Below are positions 11,855 through 20,429 of a stretch of DNA of 64,000 bases, piece by piece (position 1 is the stretch's first letter; every line of letters begins with the position of its first letter). The position numbers and the translations under genes were made by a program. This DNA comes from Trueperaceae bacterium. Lineage in GTDB: Bacteria > Deinococcota > Deinococci > Deinococcales > Trueperaceae. Below the pieces are notes generated by a model. It saw only the letters and a program-made list of their open reading frames with translations, ran no database searches and was not told where the DNA came from. Location of the stretch: contig JAABSI010000001.1 in assembly GCA_011390455.1 (NCBI GenBank), positions 60,893 through 124,892 of the forward strand. Direction: 5' to 3'.

Positions 11855-12939
11855 ATCAGGAAGCGCCCGTCGCGCTGCAGCGGCTCGCCGTCCACCGAGA
11901 GCTCGCCACCCGTGCGCAGGTCCTTGATGAGGTCCCAGTGGATCGCGCTCTGGTTGGTGCCGCCGGTCTCGGCGTAGGAGCGGCCGAGCGCCAAATGCAC
12001 CGTGCCGCCGATCTTCTCGTCGTAGAGCGTGTTCAGGATCGGTTGCCGGATGCGGAAGTTGGTGCCGATGCCGAGCTCGCCCAGGAAGCGCGCGCCGGGA
12101 TCGGTCTCGAGCTGCGCCTGGAGCAGGTCGTCGCCCTCCTCGGCGCTCGCCTCGACCACCTTCCCGGCCTCGAAGCGCAGGCGCACCCCGCGCACGACGG
12201 TGCCCGAGACCGAGCTCGGCAGGTCGAAGAAGACCGTGCCCTCGGCGCTGTCCTCGTGCGGTCCGGTGAAGACCTCGCCGGAGGGCATGTTCTTGCGGCC
12301 GTCGGAATTGACCCAGCTGCGGCCCGCGACCGAGAGCCGCAGGTCGGTGCCGGGCCCTTGGATCCGCACCTCGCGCGCCGATGCCAAACGCTCGACGAGC
12401 GTCGCCTGGAAGGCGCGCAGCTCCGCCCACTTGGCGACCGGGTCGGTCTCGTTCAGGAACATCGCGTCGAAGACGAAGGCCTCGAACTCCGCCAGGCTCA
12501 TGCCGGCGTCCTGCGCGGCGGCGTCGGTGGGGAAGAGCGTGCCCACCCACTTGGTCCGCTCGACGCGGAGGGCGGCGACGGGACCCTGTTGGCGGGCGAG
12601 GCGCGCCATGCGCCCTTTGTCCGCGGCCTGGAGCGCGCGCGAGTTCGTCGGCGCGGCGATGCGGATCCACGCGTCGACGCGCCGCACCTCTTCGAGGTCG
12701 AGCTCCGGCTCGGCGTCGAAGTACGCGTCGGGGGCGAGCTCCAGCACGTCCTCCTGGAACTCCGGGTACGCCAAGCGGACCGCGGGGCGGCCCCCGGCGC
12801 GCAGCACCGCGCGCGTCAGCGCGCGCGCCATCGGGACCGCCGACGTCGGGACGTGGATCGCGACGAGCTCGCCCGGTTGGACGCGGGTGCAGTAGCCGAC
12901 GAGCAGCTCGGCGTACTTCTCGATCATCGGGTGCAGCAT
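11851..12939 (-). CDS. Aminopeptidase, M29 family
   Basis: A 362-aa cytoplasmic metallo-aminopeptidase of the AmpT/AmpS type that removes N-terminal residues from peptides. Expected metal ligands are visible as Glu in MPSGEVFTGPHEDS, Glu in LGELGIGTN, and His/Tyr/His/Asp in GTVHLALGRSYAE and AIHWDLIKD. Length is slightly short for the family (365-410). ATG 12939 has no ribosome site but sits 5 nt after TAGCGT, so it is probably translated from a leaderless mRNA; a second ATG (MIEKY) is 12 bp downstream. The MFS gene follows with a GTGA overlap. Confidence 0.9.
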   Translation of the reverse strand: MLHPMIEKYAELLVGYCTRVQPGELVAIHVPTSAVPMARALTRAVLRAGGRPAVRLAYPEFQEDVLELAPDAYFDAEPELDLEEVRRVDAWIRIAAPTNSRALQAADKGRMARLARQQGPVAALRVERTKWVGTLFPTDAAAQDAGMSLAEFEAFVFDAMFLNETDPVAKWAELRAFQATLVERLASAREVRIQGPGTDLRLSVAGRSWVNSDGRKNMPSGEVFTGPHEDSAEGTVFFDLPSSVSGTVVRGVRLRFEAGKVVEASAEEGDDLLQAQLETDPGARFLGELGIGTNFRIRQPILNTLYDEKIGGTVHLALGRSYAETGGTNQSAIHWDLIKDLRTGGELSVDGEPLQRDGRFLM

Positions 12940-12944
12940 GGGGG

Positions 12945-12950
12945 ACGCTA
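12945..12950 (-). promoter_or_regulatory. Leaderless -10 box of M29 aminopeptidase (TAGCGT)
   Basis: TAGCGT ends 5 nt before ATG 12939 and there is no Shine-Dalgarno between. On the opposite strand TGGACT (12976-12981) lies 6 nt before the rluB ATG, in the same geometry but with a poorer match. Confidence 0.6.
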
Positions 12951-12987
12951 CCACGCGTTCCTCACGCGTTCGTGGTGGACTGGGGGC

Positions 12988-13821
12988 ATGACCGACACCG
13001 CCCCCGAGGGGCCCGAAGCCGTCGATTCGACCGCACCGGAGCGGCTGCAACGCTTCCTCGCGCGCGCTGGGATCGCGAGCCGCCGCAAGGCGGAGGACCT
13101 GATCACCGCAGGGCGCGTGACCGTCGACGGGGCCGTCGCGGTGCTCGGGCAGAAGGTGGCGCCGGGGCAGCGCGTCGCGCTCGACGGGGCCACCGTCGTA
13201 GCGCGCACGGAGCACCGCACCTTCGCGCTGCACAAGCCTGCCGGCGTCGTCACCACGGCGGCCGACGAGCGCGGGCGGCGCACGGTCCTCGATCTGGTAC
13301 CGACCGTACCCGGGCTGCACCCGGTGGGCCGACTCGACCTCGACTCGGAGGGCCTGCTGCTGTTGACGACCGACGGGGCGCTCACCGATCGCCTCACCCA
13401 TCCGCGCTACGGGCACGCGAAGACCTACCGCGTCTGGTGCGACGGTGGCGCGCTGGCGCGCGCCGACTGCCGGAAGCTCGAGCAGGGCGTCGAGCTCGAC
13501 GACGGCCCCGCGCGCGCGCTCCACGCCCGTCCGGCGCCCGGCGGCGCGGTCCTCGACCTCGCCGATGGCCGCAAGCGCCAGGTGCGGCGCATGTTCGACG
13601 CGGTCGGCCGGCCGGTCCAGCGCCTGGTGCGCACCCACGTCGGGGGCTTCGCGCTCGGCGACCTCCCGCTCGGCGGCTACCGCGAACTGGGGCCCGAAGA
13701 CCTCCGACGGCTCGGGTATACTCCTCCGAACGACGACGCGCGTTCGTCCAGGACGGCGTCGGCGCCCCGCGCGCGGCCGCCACGTGGCCGCCCGTCGCGG
13801 CGGCGCGGCGAGGAACCATGA
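12988..13821 (+). CDS. rluB: Pseudouridine synthase, RluB/RsuA family
   Basis: A 277-aa enzyme that isomerises a uridine in rRNA. An N-terminal S4 RNA-binding domain (RLQRFLARAGIASRRKAEDL, about 18-75) is followed by the catalytic domain with VGRLDLDSEGLLLLTTDG, where the Asp of GRLD is the catalytic residue, and RKRQVRRM near 190. The last 35 residues are Arg/Pro-rich and basic, as in other RluB proteins. ATG 12988 lacks a clear Shine-Dalgarno; TGGACT lies 6 nt upstream. It is the first gene of an operon with hpt, an M23 peptidase and a GH13 enzyme. Which rRNA site it modifies cannot be told from sequence. Confidence 0.92.
   Translation: MTDTAPEGPEAVDSTAPERLQRFLARAGIASRRKAEDLITAGRVTVDGAVAVLGQKVAPGQRVALDGATVVARTEHRTFALHKPAGVVTTAADERGRRTVLDLVPTVPGLHPVGRLDLDSEGLLLLTTDGALTDRLTHPRYGHAKTYRVWCDGGALARADCRKLEQGVELDDGPARALHARPAPGGAVLDLADGRKRQVRRMFDAVGRPVQRLVRTHVGGFALGDLPLGGYRELGPEDLRRLGYTPPNDDARSSRTASAPRARPPRGRPSRRRGEEP
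13717..13722 (+). promoter_or_regulatory. Possible internal promoter for hpt (TATACT)
   Basis: TATACT lies inside the 3' end of rluB, encoded by TAT-ACT codons that are rare in this genome, about 95 nt before the hpt start. A small GACGA-CGCGT-TCGTC hairpin follows. No -35 is seen. Confidence 0.3.
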
Positions 13822-14381
13822 GCGACGCTCCCCCCACCGTCTTCACGCCCGGCCCCGGCCCCATCCAGCTCGACGCCGAGGGGATCGCCGCGCGCGTGCG
13901 CGAGCTCGGGGCCGCGATCGCCCGCGACCACGCCGATGCGGCGCCGCTCCACATGATCTGCGTGCTCAACGGAGCGTTCCTGTTCATGGCCGACCTGGTC
14001 CGGGCGATCGACCGGCCGCTCACGGTCGACTTCATCTCGGTCTCCAGCTACGGCTCGCGGACCGAGTCGTCGGGCGAGGTGCGCCTGGTGAAGGACCTCG
14101 ATCAATCGCTCAAGGGCAAGCACGTGATCCTGGTCGAGGACATCGTCGACACGGGCCTCACCATGCGCTACCTGCTCGGCTACCTCGAGGGGCGCGGACC
14201 GCTCTCGGTCAAGGTCGCGGCGCTGCTCTCCAAGCCGGCCCGGCGGGTCGTCGAGGTGCCCGTCGATTACCTGGGCTTCGAGATCGAGGACGCCTTCGTG
14301 TACGGCTACGGTTTGGACGTCGACCACCGCTACCGCAACTTGCCGTTCGTGACGAGCATGGCCGGAGGCGAGGAGGGATGA
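13818..14381 (+). CDS. hpt: Hypoxanthine phosphoribosyltransferase
   Basis: A 187-aa purine-salvage enzyme that joins hypoxanthine or guanine to PRPP. The PRPP loop VILVEDIVDTGLTM, the flexible-loop segment SSYGSRTESSGEVR and the base-binding region DYLGFEIEDAFVYGYGLD are all present and in order. Length is normal. ATG 13818 overlaps the rluB stop (ATGA), and the gene's own TGA overlaps the next ATG in the same way, so it is translated as part of a four-gene operon. A TATACT box 95 nt upstream could give separate expression. Confidence 0.95.
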   Translation: MSDAPPTVFTPGPGPIQLDAEGIAARVRELGAAIARDHADAAPLHMICVLNGAFLFMADLVRAIDRPLTVDFISVSSYGSRTESSGEVRLVKDLDQSLKGKHVILVEDIVDTGLTMRYLLGYLEGRGPLSVKVAALLSKPARRVVEVPVDYLGFEIEDAFVYGYGLDVDHRYRNLPFVTSMAGGEEG

Positions 14382-15544
14382 GGCGCCGGCGCGTCGCCTG
14401 GGGGGCTTCGGCGGTCGTGTTCGCGGTCGCCCTGGGCGTCGGCGTCGGCTGGGCCTTTCGCGACTCGGAGCCGCCCCAGCTGTGGCTGGAGCTGCCCGAT
14501 GGGCCGCACGCGGCGGGCACCCCCTTCGAGGTCTTCGTGTCCGCCGACGTCCCCGTCCGGTTCACGCTCCGGTACGGCGACGTGGTCGTCGACGAGGTCG
14601 CGGCGGAGCTGCGCGCCTCGCTCCTCGCGGTCGCTGGGCGGCAGGTGCTGCAGGTCGACGCCGAGGCCGCGTCCGGGCTGACCGCGACCGTCGCCCGCGA
14701 GGTGGTCGCGCTGCGGCCGCCGCAGGTGGCGTTCGAGGCGCCCGACGTGCTCGACGTCGGCGACGCGTTCGCCGTGCGGGTCGGCGCGGCCGAACCGGAC
14801 CCCTGGAGCGCCGGACTGGTGTCGGTCACGCTCACCCTCGATGGGGCGCCGCTGCGGCTCCACACCGCGCCCGACGGGCGTTGGGCGCTCGCCGCGGTGC
14901 CGCTCGAGGCCCCCGCCGGCGCGCGCCGGCTGGAGCTCCGACTGGTCGACGCTCTCGGCGGGGTCCAGGTCCAGGAGCGCGAGGTGATCGTGCGCGCCAA
15001 CCCGCGGCCGGTCGAGCTGCTGCAGTTGAGCGCGAGCACGCTGGCGGTCGTCACCCCGGAGGGGCGCGAGCTCGAGGCGGCCGCTCTCGCGGCCGCGTTC
15101 GCGGCGGTTCCGGCCATGCCGCGCTGGTCCGAACCCTTCCTGCTGCCGCTCGAGGGGCGCGACACGTCCGGTTTCGGTGCGCCGCGTCGCTACGGGGTCG
15201 GGGGCAACGTGAGCTACCACCAGGGAGCCGACCTCGCCGCCCCCGTCGGTACCCCCATCCTCGCGACCAACCACGGCGTGGTCCGGGTCGCCGGCTTCTA
15301 CCCGATCAAGGGGGGCCTGGTGGTGCTCGACCACGGGCAGGGGGTCACGAGCCTCTACTTCCACCAGTCGTCGATCGACGTGTCGGTGGGCGACGTGGTC
15401 GTGCGCGGCGACGCCATCGGACGCGTCGGCTCGACCGGCCTGTCGACCGGTCCCCACCTGCACTGGGAGATCCGCGTCGACGGCGTCCCCAGCGACCCCA
15501 TGCGCTGGGTGGGCGAGCGCTACCCGCTGGCGGCCCGCCCATGA
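14378..15544 (+). CDS. Membrane-anchored M23 family metallopeptidase
   Basis: A 388-aa protein with a short Arg-rich N-terminus and one membrane segment (about 6-28), then two or three beta-rich, probably Ig-like domains (30-260), then a LytM/M23 domain. The zinc motif HQGAD (HxxxD) and the second motif HLHWE near residue 360 are intact, so it should be an active cell-wall endopeptidase acting outside the membrane. The Ig-like part may position it on the envelope. ATG 14378 overlaps hpt and its stop overlaps the GH13 gene, both as ATGA. The peptidoglycan bond cut is not predictable. Confidence 0.9.
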   Translation: MRRRRVAWGASAVVFAVALGVGVGWAFRDSEPPQLWLELPDGPHAAGTPFEVFVSADVPVRFTLRYGDVVVDEVAAELRASLLAVAGRQVLQVDAEAASGLTATVAREVVALRPPQVAFEAPDVLDVGDAFAVRVGAAEPDPWSAGLVSVTLTLDGAPLRLHTAPDGRWALAAVPLEAPAGARRLELRLVDALGGVQVQEREVIVRANPRPVELLQLSASTLAVVTPEGRELEAAALAAAFAAVPAMPRWSEPFLLPLEGRDTSGFGAPRRYGVGGNVSYHQGADLAAPVGTPILATNHGVVRVAGFYPIKGGLVVLDHGQGVTSLYFHQSSIDVSVGDVVVRGDAIGRVGSTGLSTGPHLHWEIRVDGVPSDPMRWVGERYPLAARP

Positions 15545-17160
15545 GGCGCCGAAGGATCGTCGCGTGGCTCCAGGCGGCGCTGCTGATGCTGGCCGGCTGG
15601 AGCGCCGCCCAGGCGACGCTGCCCCCGACGGCGCTCGTGTACGGCGCCACCGCGCCCGCGCCGGCGGAGCGCTGGGACGCCGACCCCGGTGCCGGCGTGT
15701 ACTACGAGGTGTTCGTCCGCAGCTTCCAGGACTCGGACGGCGACGGCATCGGCGACTTCCGTGGCCTCACGGCTCGGTTGCCGTACCTCGCCGACCTGGG
15801 GGTCACCGGCCTGTGGTTGATGCCGATCCACCCCAGCCCCAGCTACCACGGGTACGACGTCGCCGATTACCGCGCCGTTCATCCGGAGCTCGGCACGCTC
15901 GCCGACTTCCGCGCCTTCGTGGCCGCCGCCCACGCCCACGGCATGCGCATCGTGCTCGACCTGGTCGCGAACCACACGAGCGACCGGCACCCGTGGTTCC
16001 AGGCGGCCCTCGCGGGCGACCCGAGGTACCGCGACTGGTACCGCTTCGAGGCCGATCCGCCCGCGACCCAGGGGACCCTCGGTGGCAACGCCTGGCACGA
16101 CGCCGGCGACGGCACAAGCTACCTGGGGCTGTTCGTGCGCGAGATGCCCGACCTCGACCACCGGAACCCCGAGGTGGTCGCGGCGATGCTCGACGTCGCC
16201 GCCTTCTGGCTCGACCTGGGCGTCGACGGCTTCCGGGTCGACGCGATCCAGCACGTGGTCGAGGGAGACGACGGCACGATCGCGAACGCGCCCGAGAACT
16301 TCGCCTGGGTGCAGGACTTCGGCGCCCGGCTGCGCGCACGCCACCCCGGGGCGTTCCTGGTCGGCGAGACCTGGACGGCGACCCCGACCATCGCGGCCTA
16401 CCACCGCGACGCGCAGCTCGACATGAGCTTCGATTACCCACTGTGGCGCGCGCTGAACGGCGCCCTCCAAACGCGCAGCGCGATCGACCTGCGCGCGCAA
16501 CTGCAGCTCAACGCCGACGCCTACCCCGACGGCGCGCGGCGGGGCACCTTCGTGAGCAACCACGACCAACTGCGACCGGCGAGCGTCCTGTCGCCGCTGC
16601 GCCCCAACCCGGACCGGGCGGCGCTCCTCGGTCGGCTGCTGTTGGCGCTGCCGGGCACGCCCTTCCTGTACTACGGCGAGGAGCTCGGGATGCCCAACGG
16701 TCCCGGCGACGACGACCGCCAGAAGCGCACCCCGATGCGATGGACCGCCACCGCCGACGGCGGGTTCTCGGTCGCCGCACCCTGGATCGCGCCATCCACG
16801 GACGATCCGTCGGTGAGCGTGGCGGCCCAGCGCACGGATCCCGATTCCGTGCTCGCCGCGTACCGCGAGGCGGTCGCGATGCGGGCCGCCTGGCCTGCGC
16901 TCGCCGAGGGCGATGCGCAGGTGGTGGCGGACCTGCCGAGCGCGGTATTGGCGGTCTGGCGGACGCTCCCGGATGCGCAGCCGGTGCTCGTGGTGGCCAA
17001 CCTCGGGGCGCGCGATCTCGAGGTCGCCCTCGCCGACCTGCCGCTCGGTGGGGTCGCGCCCGCGGTGCTGCGCCCGCTGGGCGCCGGCGCCGAGGGGGCG
17101 CTCGCCGGTGCGATCGACGCGCCGGCGGGGACCCTGCGCCTGTACGTCTCCGGACCCTGA
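15541..17160 (+). CDS. Secreted alpha-amylase family (GH13) enzyme
   Basis: A 539-aa protein with a signal peptide ending near GWSAAQA (residue 25), so it acts outside the cytoplasm. The (beta/alpha)8 catalytic core shows the four GH13 regions: DLVANH, GFRVDAIQ with nucleophile Asp234, VGETW with acid/base Glu276, and SNHD with Asp342. A C-terminal beta domain covers about 450-539. The opening YYEVFVRSFQDSDGDGIGD resembles oligo-1,6-glucosidase and neopullulanase-like subfamilies more than classical liquefying amylase. ATG 15541 overlaps the M23 gene. Exact sugar linkage is uncertain. Confidence 0.92.
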   Translation: MRRRRIVAWLQAALLMLAGWSAAQATLPPTALVYGATAPAPAERWDADPGAGVYYEVFVRSFQDSDGDGIGDFRGLTARLPYLADLGVTGLWLMPIHPSPSYHGYDVADYRAVHPELGTLADFRAFVAAAHAHGMRIVLDLVANHTSDRHPWFQAALAGDPRYRDWYRFEADPPATQGTLGGNAWHDAGDGTSYLGLFVREMPDLDHRNPEVVAAMLDVAAFWLDLGVDGFRVDAIQHVVEGDDGTIANAPENFAWVQDFGARLRARHPGAFLVGETWTATPTIAAYHRDAQLDMSFDYPLWRALNGALQTRSAIDLRAQLQLNADAYPDGARRGTFVSNHDQLRPASVLSPLRPNPDRAALLGRLLLALPGTPFLYYGEELGMPNGPGDDDRQKRTPMRWTATADGGFSVAAPWIAPSTDDPSVSVAAQRTDPDSVLAAYREAVAMRAAWPALAEGDAQVVADLPSAVLAVWRTLPDAQPVLVVANLGARDLEVALADLPLGGVAPAVLRPLGAGAEGALAGAIDAPAGTLRLYVSGP

Positions 17161-17199
17161 GGGTCACGTCGGGCCCCCGACCGACCACGGGGGGCGCGG

Positions 17200-17205
17200 T
17201 AGACT
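17200..17205 (+). promoter_or_regulatory. Leaderless -10 box of trpS (TAGACT)
   Basis: TAGACT ends 7 nt before ATG 17213; no Shine-Dalgarno lies between them. A small GTCGG-GCCC-CCGAC hairpin (17168-17181) precedes it. Confidence 0.7.
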
Positions 17206-17212
17206 CCCGGCC

Positions 17213-18256
17213 ATGACGCCCTCCGAAGCCCCGCCCACCGGCGCCGTGCCCCCCCGGGGCCCGCGGCCCCGCGTGTTCTCGGGCATGCAGCCCACCAGCG
17301 ACCTCCACCTCGGCAACTACCTGGGCGCGCTGCGCCAGTGGGTGGCGGGCCAACACGAGCGCGACAACGTCTTCTGCGTGGTCGATCTGCATGCGCTCAC
17401 GATCCCCGAGTCGATCGATCCCGCCCAGCTGCGCGCCCGCAGCCGTTCGGTGGCGGCGATGTACCTGGCGAGCGGCCTCGACCCCGAAGCGTCGACCGTG
17501 TTCGTCCAGTCCCACGTCCCCGAGCACACCGAGTGCGCGTGGCTGCTGAACTGCGTCACCCCGCTCGGCTGGCTCCAGCGCATGACCCAGTTCAAGGCCA
17601 AGACCGACGGCCGCGAGTCGATCGGCACCGGGCTCCTCGACTACCCGGTGCTCCAGGCGGCCGACATCCTGCTCTACGACACCGACGAGGTGCCCGTGGG
17701 CGAGGACCAGGTCCAGCACATCGAGCTCACGCGCGACATCGCGGTCCGCTTCCACCACCTGTTCGGCGAGGTCTTCGTGCTGCCCAAGGCGGTCGTACCC
17801 AAGAGCGGCGCCCGGATCATGGGCCTCGACGAGCCGACCGTCAAGATGAGCAAGTCGATCGCGGACGAGCGCCCGGGCCACGCGGTGCGCCTCCTCGACC
17901 CGCCCGACGCGATCCGCAAGGCGATCATGAGCGCGGTCACGGACTCGGAGCGCGAGACGCGCTTCGAGCGGGCCTCGCCCGGCGTGCGCAACCTGCTCAC
18001 CATCTGGCAGGTGTTCGACGGGCGCCCGATGGCGGAGCTCGAGGCCGAGGTCGAAGGCAAGGGGTACGGCGCGCTCAAGAAGGCGGTCGTCGCGGTGGTC
18101 GTCGACGCGCTCGCGCCCATCCAGGCGCGGTACGCGGAGTTGCAGTCCGATCCGGCCGAGCTCGACGCGCTGTTGGCGCGCGGTGCCGAGCGGGCGCGCG
18201 GCACCGCCGCCGCCACCCTCGCCCGGGTCAAGGCGGCGGTCGGGGTCGGCGCCTGA
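17213..18256 (+). CDS. trpS: Tryptophanyl-tRNA synthetase
   Basis: A 347-aa class I synthetase. The HIGH-type signature appears as SDLHLGNYLGAL and the KMSKS loop as VKMSKS; LDYPVLQAADILLY and VGEDQVQHIELTRDIA line the tryptophan and adenylate sites. Length is typical. The preferred start is ATG 17213 with a leaderless promoter 7 nt upstream; the frame is open further back into the amylase gene but without a start signal. The downstream phosphatase-like gene overlaps its TGA by CTGA, so the two are probably translated together. Confidence 0.97.
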   Translation: MTPSEAPPTGAVPPRGPRPRVFSGMQPTSDLHLGNYLGALRQWVAGQHERDNVFCVVDLHALTIPESIDPAQLRARSRSVAAMYLASGLDPEASTVFVQSHVPEHTECAWLLNCVTPLGWLQRMTQFKAKTDGRESIGTGLLDYPVLQAADILLYDTDEVPVGEDQVQHIELTRDIAVRFHHLFGEVFVLPKAVVPKSGARIMGLDEPTVKMSKSIADERPGHAVRLLDPPDAIRKAIMSAVTDSERETRFERASPGVRNLLTIWQVFDGRPMAELEAEVEGKGYGALKKAVVAVVVDALAPIQARYAELQSDPAELDALLARGAERARGTAAATLARVKAAVGVGA

Positions 18257-19173
18257 GCCAGCCGGTCCTGCTGCTGTTCCTCGATGGGGTCGGGCTGGGC
18301 GCCGACGATCCGGAGGTCAACCCCTTCGTCCGTGCGCCGACCCCCGCCCTGACCGCCCTCGCCGGCGCCCGCTGGACCAGCGCGCTCGGCGACGGGGTCG
18401 TCGCCGGAGCCACGCGCGCGGCGGGTGCGCTCGACGCGACCTTCGGCCACGCGCACCTCCCGCAATCGGCCACCGGTCAGACCGCGCTGCTCACCGGCCG
18501 CGATGCGGTCGCCTCGATGGGGCGACCGTACGGACCGTGGCCGGGGCCGACGCTGGCGACCCTGCTCGCGACCGACGGGGTGTTCCACGACGCCGTCCGG
18601 GTCGGCGGTGGCGCGCTCGCGAACGCCTACCCCCAGCGCTACCTGGAAGCGCTCGCCGCTCCGACGGGGGCGCGCCGCCGGCTGCGCCCCGCGGCCGCCG
18701 TCGTCGCCGCCCGAGCGGCCGGCGTGCGCCTGCGCGGCGAGGCGGACGCCCGCGACGGCTGCGCCGTCGCGGCCGACCTCGGGTTCGAGGGGGGCGCGCG
18801 CCTCGATGCGGGCGCCATCGACGCCTGGGCCCGGGGGCTGGTCGCGATCGCCCGCGACCACCCGCTGACCTACCTGGACGCGTGGGTGACCGATCGGGTG
18901 GGCCACCGCGCGGACCTGGCCCTCGCGACGGCGCTGGTCGCGCATGTGGACGCGGCGGTCGATGCGCTGACGTCGGCGCTGGACGACGTGACGCTCGTGG
19001 TGGTCTCCGACCACGGCAACCTGGAGGACGCGACGGCGCCGCGGCACACGCGCTCGCGGGTGCCGCTCGTCGCGGTCGGCCCGGCCGCGCGGCACTTCGG
19101 CGGCGCGCGCGACCTGCGCGGCGTGCGGCCCGCGCTGCGGCGCGCCTGGGGGCTGACGGACGGCTCGGGGTGA
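18253..19173 (+). CDS. Alkaline-phosphatase-superfamily metalloenzyme, apparent CTG start
   Basis: A 306-aa protein of the iPGM/phosphopentomutase/alkaline phosphatase superfamily. The N-terminal LLFLDGVGLGADDP carries the first metal Asp, SATGQTALLTGRD the nucleophile region, and VVSDHGNLED near 245 the Asp-His pair; a His in RHTRSRVPL completes the site. The mutase cap domain is reduced, so it is unlikely to be a true phosphoglycerate mutase; the substrate is unknown. In this frame no ATG, GTG or TTG lies near the N-terminal beta strand, but CTG 18253 overlaps the trpS stop as CTGA, exactly like the ATGA/GTGA junctions elsewhere. I therefore place the start there. Confidence 0.75.
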   Translation: MSQPVLLLFLDGVGLGADDPEVNPFVRAPTPALTALAGARWTSALGDGVVAGATRAAGALDATFGHAHLPQSATGQTALLTGRDAVASMGRPYGPWPGPTLATLLATDGVFHDAVRVGGGALANAYPQRYLEALAAPTGARRRLRPAAAVVAARAAGVRLRGEADARDGCAVAADLGFEGGARLDAGAIDAWARGLVAIARDHPLTYLDAWVTDRVGHRADLALATALVAHVDAAVDALTSALDDVTLVVVSDHGNLEDATAPRHTRSRVPLVAVGPAARHFGGARDLRGVRPALRRAWGLTDGSG

Positions 19174-19201
19174 GGCGCGCGAGCGGGCGCCGCCCGCGGC
19201 T

Positions 19202-20386
19202 TCAGGCCCCGAACACGATCAGCACGATCGCCTCGTACCAGGCGCCGAACAGCAGCAGCAGACCGGACGGCACGAGCAGCGACGCGGCGCGGCGCACCGC
19301 CTCCGGGTAGGCGCCGAAGCCGCGGCGGAACAGCGTGCCGAGCACGATGCCGCCCCCCGAGACCACCAGGAAGTACGCGGTCAGTTCGATCGCGACGAGC
19401 GCGATCACCGGGAGCAGCGCCAGCGGCGAGCCGCCGCCGAGCAGCCCGAACGGGACGCCGAGCAGGAAGAACTGGGGGATGGCGAGCAGGTACGTGGGGG
19501 CGCCGAGCAGCATCGAGAGCAGGAAGTGCACGCTGAAGGTCACGACCACGAAGTTCTGGTAGAAGGTCACGACCGCCGCGCGCGCGACGTCGCCGCTCCC
19601 GTACGCCGCGGTCGCTCCGAGCTGGCCGACCGCGTCCTGCACCACGACCAGCACCGCCTCGCCGCACGCGTCCGGCAGCCCGCTCCCGCTGAGCACCCCG
19701 AGGCCGAACACGGCGTACAGGACGATCATCGTGCCCACGACGGTGCGGCGGTGGCGGCGGACGGTGTCGCCCGCGTGCGCCAGCGCGCGCCGGAGCGGGC
19801 TCGGCCGCACCAACCCCAGGAGCACCAGCACGCTCAGGGCCACGAAGGCGAAGCTCGCGGTCCGGGTCTGCAGCCAGGGGCGCCCGACGGTGGCCGGGTC
19901 GACGCGGAAGCCGACGCGGACGACGGTCCAGGCCTCGTCGCTGCGGCGGAGGTCGACCTGCACGACGTCGAGCAGGTCCCCTGGGCGCACCGCCGCGTAG
20001 GTGAAGGAGGCTTCGGATTCCGGATCCGCGACGGGCGCCGATCGCCGCTCGTCGAGGCGCACCTCGGTGCCGGCGGCCGGCGGCGGGTTCGCCACGAGCG
20101 CGGGCAGCGCCGCGCAGACCTCTTCGACCGGGCGGCCCGCCAGCTCGGCGATCGTCGGCGCGGGGCGCTCGAGCCAGGCTGCGACTGCGGCGTCCGCGAC
20201 GGCCGCGGGGTCGTCGCCCACCGGCCAGCCGCGATCGTCGACGGTGAGGGCGGCGTCCGGGGTGGCCGCCGCGTCGGCGACCGCCACGTCGGCCGCCGAA
20301 GGGTCGGGCGACGCGCTCTGCGCGGCCGCGGGGCCGAGCCAGACGAGGGCCGTCAGGAAGAGGGCGAGGGGCACGAGTCGTCGCAT
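19202..20386 (-). CDS. Membrane protein with exported N-terminal domain (SpoIIM-like C-terminal half)
   Basis: A 394-aa protein with a signal-like N-terminus (MRRLVPLALFLTALVW, then GPAAAQS), an exported hydrophilic region (about 25-175) and five or six membrane segments (about 180-394). The C-terminal half has the pattern of the SpoIIM/DUF95 family: FLL repeats, a Gly-rich loop (LGVPFGLLGGG) and an E-L-T-A-Y segment. The match is weak. Start ATG 20386 is chosen because TATCAT ends 7 nt before it; that box overlaps the earlier ATG 20395. The gene is divergent from the HD hydrolase and convergent with the phosphatase-like gene. Function unknown. Confidence 0.6.
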   Translation of the reverse strand: MRRLVPLALFLTALVWLGPAAAQSASPDPSAADVAVADAAATPDAALTVDDRGWPVGDDPAAVADAAVAAWLERPAPTIAELAGRPVEEVCAALPALVANPPPAAGTEVRLDERRSAPVADPESEASFTYAAVRPGDLLDVVQVDLRRSDEAWTVVRVGFRVDPATVGRPWLQTRTASFAFVALSVLVLLGLVRPSPLRRALAHAGDTVRRHRRTVVGTMIVLYAVFGLGVLSGSGLPDACGEAVLVVVQDAVGQLGATAAYGSGDVARAAVVTFYQNFVVVTFSVHFLLSMLLGAPTYLLAIPQFFLLGVPFGLLGGGSPLALLPVIALVAIELTAYFLVVSGGGIVLGTLFRRGFGAYPEAVRRAASLLVPSGLLLLFGAWYEAIVLIVFGA

Positions 20387-20393
20387 CGAGGCC

Positions 20394-20399
20394 ATGATA
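20394..20399 (-). promoter_or_regulatory. Leaderless -10 box of SpoIIM-like gene (TATCAT)
   Basis: TATCAT ends 7 nt before ATG 20386. It overlaps the upstream in-frame ATG (20395), which can therefore hardly be the translated start. Confidence 0.6.
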
Positions 20400-20416
20400 C
20401 GGGGCGGGTCGCGGGC

Positions 20417-20422
20417 TAGACT
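20417..20422 (+). promoter_or_regulatory. Leaderless -10 box of HD hydrolase (TAGACT)
   Basis: TAGACT ends 7 nt before GTG 20430. Only 43 bp separate the two divergent start codons, so this promoter and TATCAT on the other strand lie back to back. Confidence 0.65.
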
Positions 20423-20429
20423 CGCGCCC

